DNA of 8,099 bases, taken from contig CAMYNE010000111.1 in NCBI GenBank assembly GCA_947259675.1, positions 1 through 8,099 of the forward strand, given 5' to 3'. The notes below the pieces were generated by a model, which saw only the letters and a list, made by a program, of their open reading frames with translations, ran no database searches and was not told the DNA's origin. Shown one piece after another: positions 1 through 7,200 of the stretch. Position 1 is the stretch's first letter, and each line of letters opens with the position of its first letter. Source of the DNA: an uncultured Pirellulaceae bacterium (lineage in GTDB: Bacteria > Planctomycetota > Planctomycetia > Pirellulales > Pirellulaceae). The translations under genes were made by a program, and so were the position numbers.

Positions 1-240
1 GCAACCAGCGCCTGGGCAACCGGGACCGCATCCTCCGCCGGTGCCGCCGGAGCAACCGCAGTCACCGCCTGGGCAACCATTGACGCCGCCTGAGCAACCG
101 CAACCAGCGCCTGGGCAACCGGGACCGCATCCTCCGCCGGTGCCGCCGGAGCAACCGCAGTCACCGCCTGGGCAACCATTCACGCCGCCGGAGCAACCGC
201 ATCCAGCACCTGGACAACCGGAACCGCAGCCTCCACGATT
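1..240 (-). repeat. 99-bp coding tandem repeat (33-residue Cys/Gly unit)
   Basis: Bases 1-99 and 100-198 are two units of a 99-bp direct repeat, with a diverged partial third unit from 199 to about 240. The two full units differ at only two positions (82 versus 181, and 91 versus 190). Both differences are synonymous (GTC/GTG for Val, TCA/TCC for Ser), so the 33-residue peptides are identical. Each unit carries seven Cys in motifs such as CGCSGG, GCPGGD and GCGPGCPGAG. The array starts about residue 441 of the secreted protein and continues past the left edge, so its copy number is unknown. The partial first unit, near the body of the protein, has Ser in place of Pro (GCGSGCPGAG). Confidence 0.95.
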
Positions 241-1554
241 GCCGTTATTATTATAGTCTGATTCAGTTTCACCGTAGAATTTTCGATCAAACCAGTTGTT
301 AGTTGCGTTCGATAATCCACGAAGTAACCCTGGCGGTTGTTTATTAAGAAGGCAAGCGGCGTTAATGATGCAAGGTGGGGGGTCCGGCTTATACGGTCGA
401 GGCGCAAGGATGGCTCGTTCGTAGGCCAGCTCACTTGCTACGTGATTCAGCCAGCCAACGGATTCGGACGTCGCCATACAGAAATCAAATACAGATGCGC
501 CAAGTTCATCGTCGTCCAGGATCGCTCCCGGGCTGGGTTCAGCGACATCGATTCCGATACAACCCAGTCCGTCAACACTGGCCGCAACCAAGGCGTATTG
601 GCCTTCCGGTGTGCCATCAAATTCAAAAACGCCGTAATTATCGATGGTGGTAGAGTCAAACACATTGTCGTATTGAAGCAACATGACTTTGGTGAAGCGA
701 AGATTGACGGGGCGTCCGCTCAACGAATTGAGTTGGTGAACTCGACCAAGTAAACGACCGTCTGCCGTTTTGACGACTTGGTGACTGTTGATCGATGTTG
801 CAGGAGCGGCTGCCGGTTGATGATTTGCAAGACCTTCGAATCCCAATAGCGACGCAGGATCGGCGGCGCCTTCTTCAACACTGTATCGCCCGAAAACGCG
901 AAAAATCACTTGTGGAGCAAAGAACTGAATCCAGTCGTTGTTGATCGTTGTCTTATTCTGAAATGCGGTCACGTCGAGTCGCGTCGGAGCATTGACGTTT
1001 TCGCGCTCGGCGTGATGTAAAACATTAAATGAAAAGCAGAAGAATGCGTTGTCGCCAATTCCCACTAACGAATAGGCGCCTTCGACAACGTTGTTTAACT
1101 CAAAATTGCCCTGATCGTCAGTCGTAACTCTGAATACCAATCGCCCTTGATTCAGCAGATAGATGAGCATCCCACGCGTTTCTGCGCCGTCAATGCCGCG
1201 TACCGTGCCCTGAATCAATCCGTTCGAGTCGGCCATTACCCAGCTGGCTCGAAGTGTGTTGCTCAATCGTCCACCATTGGTGCCGATACCTGCGGCCTGC
1301 CAACCGGCATATCTTTCGTCGACCTCGACACTTTGATCTGGCTCCTGGTCCATGAAATCGGCTTGTGGATCAGTAAACGCACTTCCGGGAGCCGCGCTAT
1401 CCGTTGGGATGCGGATTGGCTCTTGGTCTTGTGGCGGTGGGTCTTGAGGCTGTTCCGTCGGCAAGTTGTCAAACGGTTGTTGAGCCGACACAGCAGTCGT
1501 TATAGCTGCGATGAACAGCAAACCAACGAGAAGTTTGAAGATGTTTGTAATCAT
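1..1554 (-). CDS. Secreted protein with two Cna-B-like modules and a Cys/Gly-rich repeat tail (3' end outside the window)
   Basis: Reading the minus strand from the ATG at 1554-1552, the frame stays open for 518 codons to position 1, so the C-terminus is missing. Residues 1-24 form a clear Sec signal peptide: hydrophobic core LLVGLLFIAAI, then AVSA before QQP. A Pro/Gln/Asp-rich linker follows (about 25-78). Two similar beta-sandwich modules lie at about 112-180 (GLIQGTV, then DDQGNFELNNVVEGAYSLVG) and 264-340 (GRLLGRV, then DNYGVFEFDGTPEGQYALVA). The pattern of G-x-V strand, DxxGxFxF and EGxYxLV is that of carboxypeptidase-regulatory/Cna-B folds. Residues 441-518 are a Cys/Gly tail with 17 cysteines. 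An in-frame stop at 1623-1621 bounds the start; TTG codons at 1590 and 1581 are possible but less likely. Only a purine tract (AAAAGAAGAAAA) precedes the ATG. The signal peptide implies export; surface or cell-wall placement is inferred. The function is unknown, and the protein could be structural or adhesive. Confidence 0.88.
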   Translation of the reverse strand, partial: MITNIFKLLVGLLFIAAITTAVSAQQPFDNLPTEQPQDPPPQDQEPIRIPTDSAAPGSAFTDPQADFMDQEPDQSVEVDERYAGWQAAGIGTNGGRLSNTLRASWVMADSNGLIQGTVRGIDGAETRGMLIYLLNQGRLVFRVTTDDQGNFELNNVVEGAYSLVGIGDNAFFCFSFNVLHHAERENVNAPTRLDVTAFQNKTTINNDWIQFFAPQVIFRVFGRYSVEEGAADPASLLGFEGLANHQPAAAPATSINSHQVVKTADGRLLGRVHQLNSLSGRPVNLRFTKVMLLQYDNVFDSTTIDNYGVFEFDGTPEGQYALVAASVDGLGCIGIDVAEPSPGAILDDDELGASVFDFCMATSESVGWLNHVASELAYERAILAPRPYKPDPPPCIINAACLLNKQPPGLLRGLSNATNNWFDRKFYGETESDYNNNGNRGGCGSGCPGAGCGCSGGVNGCPGGDCGCSGGTGGGCGPGCPGAGCGCSGGVNGCPGGDCGCSGGTGGGCGPGCPGAGC

Positions 1555-1841
1555 GGGGTTTTCTTCTTTTGACTGATCCAAATGAACCAACGCCGATGGT
1601 TGGCGTGAAACGCATGTTCTCTATTAATGATGTTGGGGACGGGTCGAATCCAATCGGCGAAGATATTTTGAGCGCCGGAACCAACGCTTTTCCATGACAT
1701 CGGTGCAACGCTATCGACTAGCTACCAAGAAAACAAAAGTTGGCCATCATTTGCCAATTCGAGGACGGCTTGCAACAAAGCGGTTTGCAATCTCGATTTA
1801 TTCAGTTCTTGGATATTCGACGAATGTGCAGGTACGACGGT
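1555..1841. other. Intergenic region between yceH and the secreted-protein gene
   Basis: This 287-bp gap separates two minus-strand genes. It should hold the yceH 3' end and the promoter and leader of the secreted-protein gene, but I cannot point to a convincing -35/-10 pair. A short inverted repeat, ACGCC-7 nt-GGCGT, lies at 1590-1606, about 36 bp upstream of the start codon; five base pairs is too little to call an operator. No strong hairpin followed by a T-run is visible after the yceH stop. The small frames crossing the gap look like noise: none has a recognisable motif. Confidence 0.6.
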
Positions 1842-2564
1842 TTATGACTTCAATTCTTGAAGTTCATTCTGTAACTCATTGACCGTTTGCCAAAGCTTTT
1901 CAACCTGGCTCTCCAACTGCTCGATCTTTCCTGCCAAACCGGGATCAGAAGGTGCAGATGTCTCGCGATGACGATGGCCGTCCCCTGCTCCTTGTGGTAC
2001 CCCGTCAACGTAGTTGGCTCGAATCCCGTCGAGTTCTTCTCGTTTGTAAACATTATGAGTAACAATCTGCCCGCGTCCCGGTGGAGTTATCTCAACCATC
2101 AGCTCTTTCTCTAACAGCCGGGCAATGATCGGTTTTAATTCGTCTAGTCCGGCGATTTTTTCCATTCTCGCCACACGCGACCTCAGGTCACCCAGCGACT
2201 GTTCGCCGCGAAGCAATAGTTCGGCCATGATTGCCAGTTCAGCCTTATCAACACCGAACCAATCATAAAGCTCGTGTTTATATTTTAGCGCGCGTCCACC
2301 AGAATGCATCTCCGTCACTGCGCCCAGCAATCTCAGTTCGCCTAGTGTGTCCTCGACTTCTTCCTCTTCCAGATTCATTTGAGGACTGCGATTGCTTCTT
2401 TGATTACATGCGACTTTAATTGCGTTGAGGGTCATTGGATATGCCGAAGGAGTAGTTTTGGATTTTTCCACAAGCACACCCGCTACCCGTCGTTGAATTC
2501 GAGAAAGGCTGACCCAACTGCGTTCGGTTTGTGGATCAGACTGGTTCGTATCGGTTTCGTTCAT
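1842..2564 (-). CDS. yceH: YceH family protein (DUF480/UPF0502)
   Basis: The complete 240-residue protein aligns by eye with E. coli YceH along most of its length. The diagnostic N-terminal segment is at residues 32-65 (VEKSKTTPSAYPMTLNAI, then ACNQRSNRSPQMNL). It continues with VEDTLGELR (70-78), the glycine-rich SGGRALKYKHE (88-98) and LLLRGEQSLGDLRSR (117-131). The family folds as two winged-helix-like domains, which suggests a nucleic-acid or protein-binding role, but its biochemical function is not established. Residues about 210-240 form a heptad-rich coiled coil (IEQLESQVEKLWQTVNELQ) after a His/Gly/Pro-rich linker. This is an extension beyond the core and may mediate oligomerisation. 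The ATG at 2564 is preceded by GAAGG 11 nt upstream, a poorly spaced ribosome site. It is divergent from lpxK. The protein is expected to be cytoplasmic, as no signal peptide or membrane segment is visible. Confidence 0.96.
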   Translation of the reverse strand: MNETDTNQSDPQTERSWVSLSRIQRRVAGVLVEKSKTTPSAYPMTLNAIKVACNQRSNRSPQMNLEEEEVEDTLGELRLLGAVTEMHSGGRALKYKHELYDWFGVDKAELAIMAELLLRGEQSLGDLRSRVARMEKIAGLDELKPIIARLLEKELMVEITPPGRGQIVTHNVYKREELDGIRANYVDGVPQGAGDGHRHRETSAPSDPGLAGKIEQLESQVEKLWQTVNELQNELQELKS

Positions 2565-2843
2565 GTTAGAAAATGCCTTCGGCTTGAGCGGGTGTTGTGG
2601 TGGGCAAATCGACGGCGTTCTGGATTTAAGACTCTATTTTCAAAATTTTGGGTAGTGTGGCTTAACAATCTTGTCCGACGCGACGTGGAACGGTCAAGCG
2701 AGACCATCATGCACCGCAAATTATCTAACGGTTTGCAACGATCCGCAACTATCTGTGAGTTTCCTTTAAGTCGTTGACGCTCGAAATCGGTTCTGCTAGT
2801 TTTCGCGAATAATTTCGGGTGTTTCGTAAGGCTTGATTCGCTG
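2565..2843. promoter_or_regulatory. Divergent yceH/lpxK promoter region
   Basis: This 279-bp gap lies between the start codons of two genes transcribed away from each other, so it must hold both promoters unless transcription starts inside a gene. It includes a perfect 10-bp AT-rich palindrome, CAAAATTTTG, at 2641-2650, nearer the yceH side. I could not identify a convincing yceH promoter. A 103-codon minus-strand frame crosses the gap and overlaps the yceH start by ATGA, but its composition argues against a gene. Confidence 0.6.
2774..2802 (+). promoter_or_regulatory. Candidate sigma-70-like promoter for lpxK
   Basis: TTGACG at 2774-2779 matches five of six -35 consensus positions. It is followed by a 17-nt spacer and TAGTTT at 2797-2802, which keeps the conserved T-A---T of a -10 box. 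Initiation would fall near 2809, giving a leader of about 35 nt before the lpxK ATG. The -10 match is weak and planctomycete promoter consensus is poorly known to me, so this is only a candidate. Confidence 0.3.
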
Positions 2844-3920
2844 ATGATCAACTCGGCCAAATTGTTGGACATCGTAAGTGGTCGTCGGTCAGGCCTGTTG
2901 GCAATACTGATTCGTTTCGGCCTTGGTTGTTTGACACCCTTTTATCGGCTGGGCGTATGGTGGCGAAATCGTCGATTTGAATCTGGTCGATCCAGCGTCA
3001 AGGAAGTCTCCGTTCCCGTCATTTCAGTCGGGAACCTGACGACCGGTGGGACCGGTAAAACGCCAATGGTGATGTGGGTTTCCGTATTGCTTCGTTCGTG
3101 TTCGCTGCGTTTTGCAATTGTCAGTCGCGGCTACGGTCAAACCAACACCAGCGGTGGCCAAAACGATGAAGCCCTTGAGCTGGAACATCGTTTGCCTGAT
3201 GTTCCTCACCTACAGGACGCTGATCGAGCCAAAATCGCTCAAATCGCAATCGATGAAATGCAGTCTCAAGTGATCTTACTTGACGACGGCTTTCAGCACC
3301 GCCAACTTAAACGCGATCTTGATATCGTGCTGATCGATGCAACGCTACCATTTGGGTACAACAGATTGTTGCCCCGCGGACTGCTCCGCGAACCCCTGTC
3401 AAATCTTTCCCGGGCTGACGCCATAGTCTTGACACGCTGTAATACCATTGATTCACGGGCGACAAATCAAATTCGAGAACGGGTAAAACATTACGCACCA
3501 GACGCAATTTGGGCGAGATCGAAGACCGTTGCCGAGCAATGGTTGCAATACAACGGTCGAACGATGCCGATTCGAGATTTGAAGGGGAAAAAAGTACTGG
3601 CTTTTTGCGGGATTGGAAATCCCAAAGGCTTCGAGCACTCTCTCTTGCAGCTGGACGTAACGGTTGTGCGGCAACTCGATTTTCCGGATCACCATCTGTA
3701 CTCGCCGGAGGATATCAAGTCGATCGAGTCCGTTGCCGATCAACTCCGCGTTGACACGATCGTTTGCACGCATAAAGATCTGGTCAAACTTGGCGTCAAT
3801 CAGCTGGGTCGCTTGCCACTCTACGCTTTACTAATTCACATCGAATTCGTGGAGGGCGAACAAGAACTTGCAGATCTCATCACCAAATCGGTGGGATTCC
3901 CTTCAGCATCGGACGCGTAA
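2844..3920 (+). CDS. lpxK: Tetraacyldisaccharide 4'-kinase (LpxK)
   Basis: LpxK transfers the gamma-phosphate of ATP to the 4' position of the lipid A tetraacyldisaccharide at the cytoplasmic face of the inner membrane, the sixth step of the Raetz pathway. The 358-residue protein shows the family signatures in order. An N-terminal hydrophobic/aromatic membrane-association segment (about 17-46) includes LTPFYRLGVWWRNRRFES. The P-loop ISVGNLTTGGTGKTP follows (60-74, Lys72), then SRGYG (94-98). An acidic NDE lies at 107-109, where the family usually has GDE. The catalytic-type LLDDGFQHRQL is at 145-155, LLPRGLLREP at 175-184, FCGIGNPKGFE at 254-264, FPDHHLY at 280-286 and CTHKDLVKL at 308-316. 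All key residues appear intact. Length slightly exceeds E. coli LpxK (328). The ATG at 2844 keeps the conserved N-terminal helix; AAGG lies 12 nt upstream. Presence of lpxK implies the organism makes a phosphorylated lipid A. Confidence 0.97.
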   Translation: MINSAKLLDIVSGRRSGLLAILIRFGLGCLTPFYRLGVWWRNRRFESGRSSVKEVSVPVISVGNLTTGGTGKTPMVMWVSVLLRSCSLRFAIVSRGYGQTNTSGGQNDEALELEHRLPDVPHLQDADRAKIAQIAIDEMQSQVILLDDGFQHRQLKRDLDIVLIDATLPFGYNRLLPRGLLREPLSNLSRADAIVLTRCNTIDSRATNQIRERVKHYAPDAIWARSKTVAEQWLQYNGRTMPIRDLKGKKVLAFCGIGNPKGFEHSLLQLDVTVVRQLDFPDHHLYSPEDIKSIESVADQLRVDTIVCTHKDLVKLGVNQLGRLPLYALLIHIEFVEGEQELADLITKSVGFPSASDA

Positions 3921-3950
3921 CCAATACTGGTTGGACAGCGCCATGTTCTA

Positions 3951-4015
3951 TGAGCGGCAAGGCGCTAGCCGCCGGTTTTTCTGCATCGAACCCGCGGCTA
4001 GCGCCTTGCCGCTCA
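3951..4015. repeat. Long perfect inverted repeat (REP/MITE-like palindrome)
   Basis: The arms 3951-3972 and 3994-4015 are perfect 22-nt reverse complements, reading TGAGCGGCAAGGCGCTAGCC plus GC on the left. After a C-C mismatch, GGTT at 3974-3977 pairs with AACC at 3989-3992. The hairpin therefore has about 26 paired positions and a loop of about 11 nt. A weaker outer match, ATGTT at 3943-3947 with AACAT at 4026-4030, could extend it through an uneven internal loop. Its place between convergent genes suits a bidirectional transcription barrier. The GC-rich palindrome with GCTAGC in each arm also suits a dispersed repetitive element. I recall similar GGCGCTAGCC palindromes in Pirellulaceae intergenic DNA, but that is unverified memory. 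Confidence 0.95.
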
Positions 4016-4021
4016 CAGCTG

Positions 4022-4040
4022 CACGAAACATCGTGTTTTT
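4022..4040 (+). terminator. Possible intrinsic terminator downstream of lpxK
   Basis: CACGA (4022-4026), loop AACA, TCGTG (4031-4035) and then five T residues (4036-4040) form a compact terminator-like hairpin on the lpxK strand, about 100 bp after its stop. A flanking G-T wobble adds one pair. The stem is short for an intrinsic terminator, and the large palindrome just upstream may do more of the work. Confidence 0.35.
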
Positions 4041-4140
4041 CCGTGCGAGGAACCGAATATGGCGCTACCCAACTAGAGCATTTCAAAATTGGTATTCAGC
4101 TTTTGTCATTCTGAAGGAGCTTGCGACTGAAGAATCTCTC

Positions 4141-4220
4141 GACGGTTCACGTAGATCCTTCACCTCGTGCCTCGGTTCAGGACGGTTCACGTAGATCCTT
4201 CACCTCGTGCCTCGGTTCAG
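4141..4220. repeat. Two perfect tandem copies of a 40-bp unit
   Basis: Bases 4141-4180 and 4181-4220 are identical, starting GACGGTTCACGTAGATCCTT. The match to the first unit continues for two bases (GA) after the second copy and then stops. Within each unit CGGTTCA occurs twice, 30 bp apart, and CACCTCGTG is a short palindrome with a CTC centre. There is no spacer between copies, so this is not a CRISPR array. The duplication ends 34 bp before the stop codon of the giant gene, on its 3' side. It may be a recent slippage product or a fragment of a dispersed element. Confidence 0.97.
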
Positions 4221-4254
4221 GAAGACACAAGTGCAAATCAATTTTGAACCTGCT

Positions 4255-7200
4255 CTATCGAAAAGAACTTCTTTTTCTTGGAATCGCTGGACGAGTTCTC
4301 GAAGATTTTACTGTTCTGGCTTCAGGTGTCTGGGATGGTTTGACCGAGCCGTCTTTTGCAGGTGCAACAAGATCCGGAAAATACTCGTCAAGGAATCTTG
4401 GCCAATAGCCGTTAAGAATTTTTCTGCATTGATCGATGTTCTCTGGATCCGACAACAGTAATCCAGCAGTCGCCAACAGCTGGGTAATTGCTTTTGTATC
4501 GTTGCTGTCGAACCAACGATCGTAGACCTCGACATTATCGATCCAGACTTGACCAGGTCCCATCAAATCGAAACCGATGCGAAGATCATCAATTCCCTGA
4601 ATCGGCAAATCGTCGAAGTGAACGGCAAATCGCTGCCAATGTCCTTCGACACGTTTCGTTGCCGAGGCTGGTGCTAAGGCTCCGATGGAGCCGAAACGAT
4701 AATAATCGGCGTTGGCGGTGTGACCTTCTAATGCAAGTCTCAACGGCGGTTGATTTTCGGGGTCGTCTGTCCGTAACCAGACCGAAACGGACAGCCGGCC
4801 CGTTTCCGGCGCGGCAAAAGCACTGCTGCGAATCCAGACGGTTGGTCCATCGCTGGCGACGATCAGCGAAGAAGAACCCGTGTGTCCTTGTTGATTGTCG
4901 ATTCTGATGCGTTGCGTCGATTGGCCACCGAAGTCCCAACCCTCGAGCGACGGCTGGCCACTAACTTCAAAGTCAGGATTGGCAAGTGCATTGAGGGGCG
5001 GTACCTTGCTTGCTCGAACCAGTTTGGACTGTAAAGCTTGTAAATGAGTTCTCAAAGGCTGTTCAGCGTTATCCGGGAACTGAACCGCAAAATCCAAGAT
5101 AGACGTCTTCGTGTCATTGGCCACGCCACCAACCAATCCAAAGGGTTCGATTTCAAATTCAAAATTTGCCGAGCCGTTTTGCCGGCTGAAGCGGACGTTC
5201 GAAAGCGAGCGAATATTGTTGGCATCGGCATGCGCCAAGTTAATCTTACATGTTGCGGGCCATGGTGAACTGTTAACGGCGTAGAAAAACCACCCATCTC
5301 CAACTTTGGCTTGGCGGACGGCAATCGGGCTTTTGGATTCAGTTTCGAACTTAGGGTTAACATCCGTGAATCGAACATTCGGTAACTGGCAGAATACCTT
5401 CATGAATTCGCGTCGATGGCTCTCCTGGCCGTTCGAAATCAGAATTCCACCGTCGATGAACACGTTCGAATCGTTGTCCCGCAGAGTCATCGCAAAACGT
5501 TTTCGGTTCCACGCACCGGCGGGAGACAATTGTTGCAGCCTGATCAATGGTGCAGATTGGTTGCCGATCTCGGTCTGTTCTTGAAGCTCAGAAAAATGGG
5601 CCCATGAGATTCGGCTGGAGATCAGATTTCCTCGGTAATTGCCTTGACGGAAAAAGTCCCCGGCTTGTTTGGACGACATCGTCTGAATTTCAACTCGTTG
5701 GGACGCGAGTGATTGATTGGGCGCAATCCGCTGGGGTTTCAACAATACGAGGTCAGGGTTTGTTGTTGGAAGTGAGCGGCTGAATCCAAGTTGTAACATG
5801 GCACCGTCAAAATCAGGTGGCAAATGCAGACTCGGACTGAGTGCGGACGAGATTTCTTCGTTTTGATAGATGTCGGACGGAGCAAGAATCAGCTTCGCAT
5901 CGGACTTGTGGCGTTGAATGCTCTGGAGCATCTGCAAGTACCAGGCAGTCATTTGTTCGGCACGCCAATTCAACCATTCCTGCTTGCGACTACTGATCAG
6001 TTCGTTGGTGAAGGCTTCATCTGTCGCATCGGAATTGACGATCGTCCTGAAGCGACCGATGGTGATGCGGTCGTAACACCATTGCATGCCAGCCAGTTGA
6101 GTGTACGTATCAGGACGACACGAAATAGCGAGACCGTTGAAAGAATCGTGGTCTCGATAGCGCTCAGCCAACTCTTCAACGACTCGAGTTACGGCCCGCT
6201 GAACTTCGACATTAAGCGGGTTGTAAATCGGCAAGCCTTTTTGAGCGTTCGTTCGTTGTTGTCCACGAAAGTTGATTAAATCAAATTCATTTTTGGAGCC
6301 AGCCTGCCGACGAATCGCTTCGATTTCCGGTAATGGAGCGGTGAAAGCCAATGTTGGCACTAACTTGAGCCCCGCCCTGTCGAACATTCGGAACAGCATT
6401 TCCAAAATGTCCTTGCGTTTCGGGTCTTGCCCGTTGTCAAAGAAAACGCCACTGTCAAACTTGGGGGTTGGATCCAGCAATTGACTGGGATAGATCGCGC
6501 TACCGTCAATGGCGACGGTAATATAAGCGCCAACGTATGAGTTGGCCTTCAGGTACTGTACGAACCGATCAGCTCCAAGGTAAAAAGTCAGCCAGTCGTC
6601 GAGAGGTTGCTGGATGACCGGATCAACCACCTCATCCGAGCCGAAGTTTTCAGGGAAAAGAGGCATTTCATAGAACGCCATAAACTCCCTGGAGTCCGAA
6701 TCAAAACGGATCGCAACGTCCTGATCAGGCAAACGTCTCGGGCCGTGGAGAATTCGGATTTTTCCGATTCTGGCGGGCAGTTTTTCATGGCGATTGGCGA
6801 TTAGAAGATATGGATTTTCTGTGTTTGGCCAGAAAACGATTCGATGTTTCATCATCACCGATGCGTCGCCAGTGGGCTCAGGTCGCACAATGGAGTCGGG
6901 GATAACCAGGCCAGAATCAAAACCCACGGATGGAATCTGGCCGGCCGGGTCGGTCTGGATGATGCTCGTGCCAATTGCCATCGGCTGGTCGGAAGGGAAC
7001 TCGATTTCGACGATATGCGGCATACCTCGTTTGTTGATTGCAAGTGGAATAGCGTGCCAACCACCCACATCAAGCTGACCTACGATCTCCTCACCATTTT
7101 GAATGGATTGGAATTTGTTGTTACCCAATGGTCGATTATTCGTCGCGGTGATCAAGCGGTTGAGTTGCACCAAAGACGCATTGGTTGAACGAGTCAGCAC

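Larger units (their letters stand above)
3921..4254. other. Convergent intergenic region holding repeats, no gene
   Basis: These 334 bp separate the lpxK stop from the stop of the giant secreted-protein gene. No plausible gene lies here. Short frames in both directions are read through the palindrome or the 40-bp repeat and have arginine/serine-rich compositions typical of translated repeats. The contents are a 22-bp-arm inverted repeat (3951-4015), a small hairpin with a T-run (4022-4040), and two 40-bp tandem copies (4141-4220). The segment 4041-4140 shows nothing I can name. Confidence 0.85.

Noticed and set aside
41..256. Plus-strand proline-rich frame with PEQPQSPPGQP repeats
   Set aside because: It is the antisense reading of the Cys/Gly repeat. 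The minus-strand frame is open for 518 codons, begins with a signal peptide and has recognisable modules, so it is the coding strand.
337..753. Plus-strand 138-codon frame
   Set aside because: It lies wholly antisense to the secreted-protein gene, has no recognisable motif and no plausible ribosome site.
1766..2738. CGGTTTGCAA at 1781-1790 and 2729-2738, with CGGCTTGCAA at 1766-1775, as shared operator sites
   Set aside because: Ten-base coincidences are expected many times in 8 kb, and there is no consistent distance to start codons.
2561..2872. Minus-strand 103-codon frame overlapping the yceH start by ATGA
   Set aside because: The overlap looks like translational coupling, but the product is Arg/Ser/Thr-rich with no domain and begins inside lpxK on the opposite strand. 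It is probably a chance frame through the divergent promoter region.
3880..4086. Minus-strand 68-codon frame across the palindrome
   Set aside because: Most of it is translation of the inverted repeat and the antisense of the lpxK 3' end; there is no independent coding signal.
4141..4220. 40-bp repeats as a minimal CRISPR array
   Set aside because: The two copies abut with no spacer, there are only two, and no cas gene is present.
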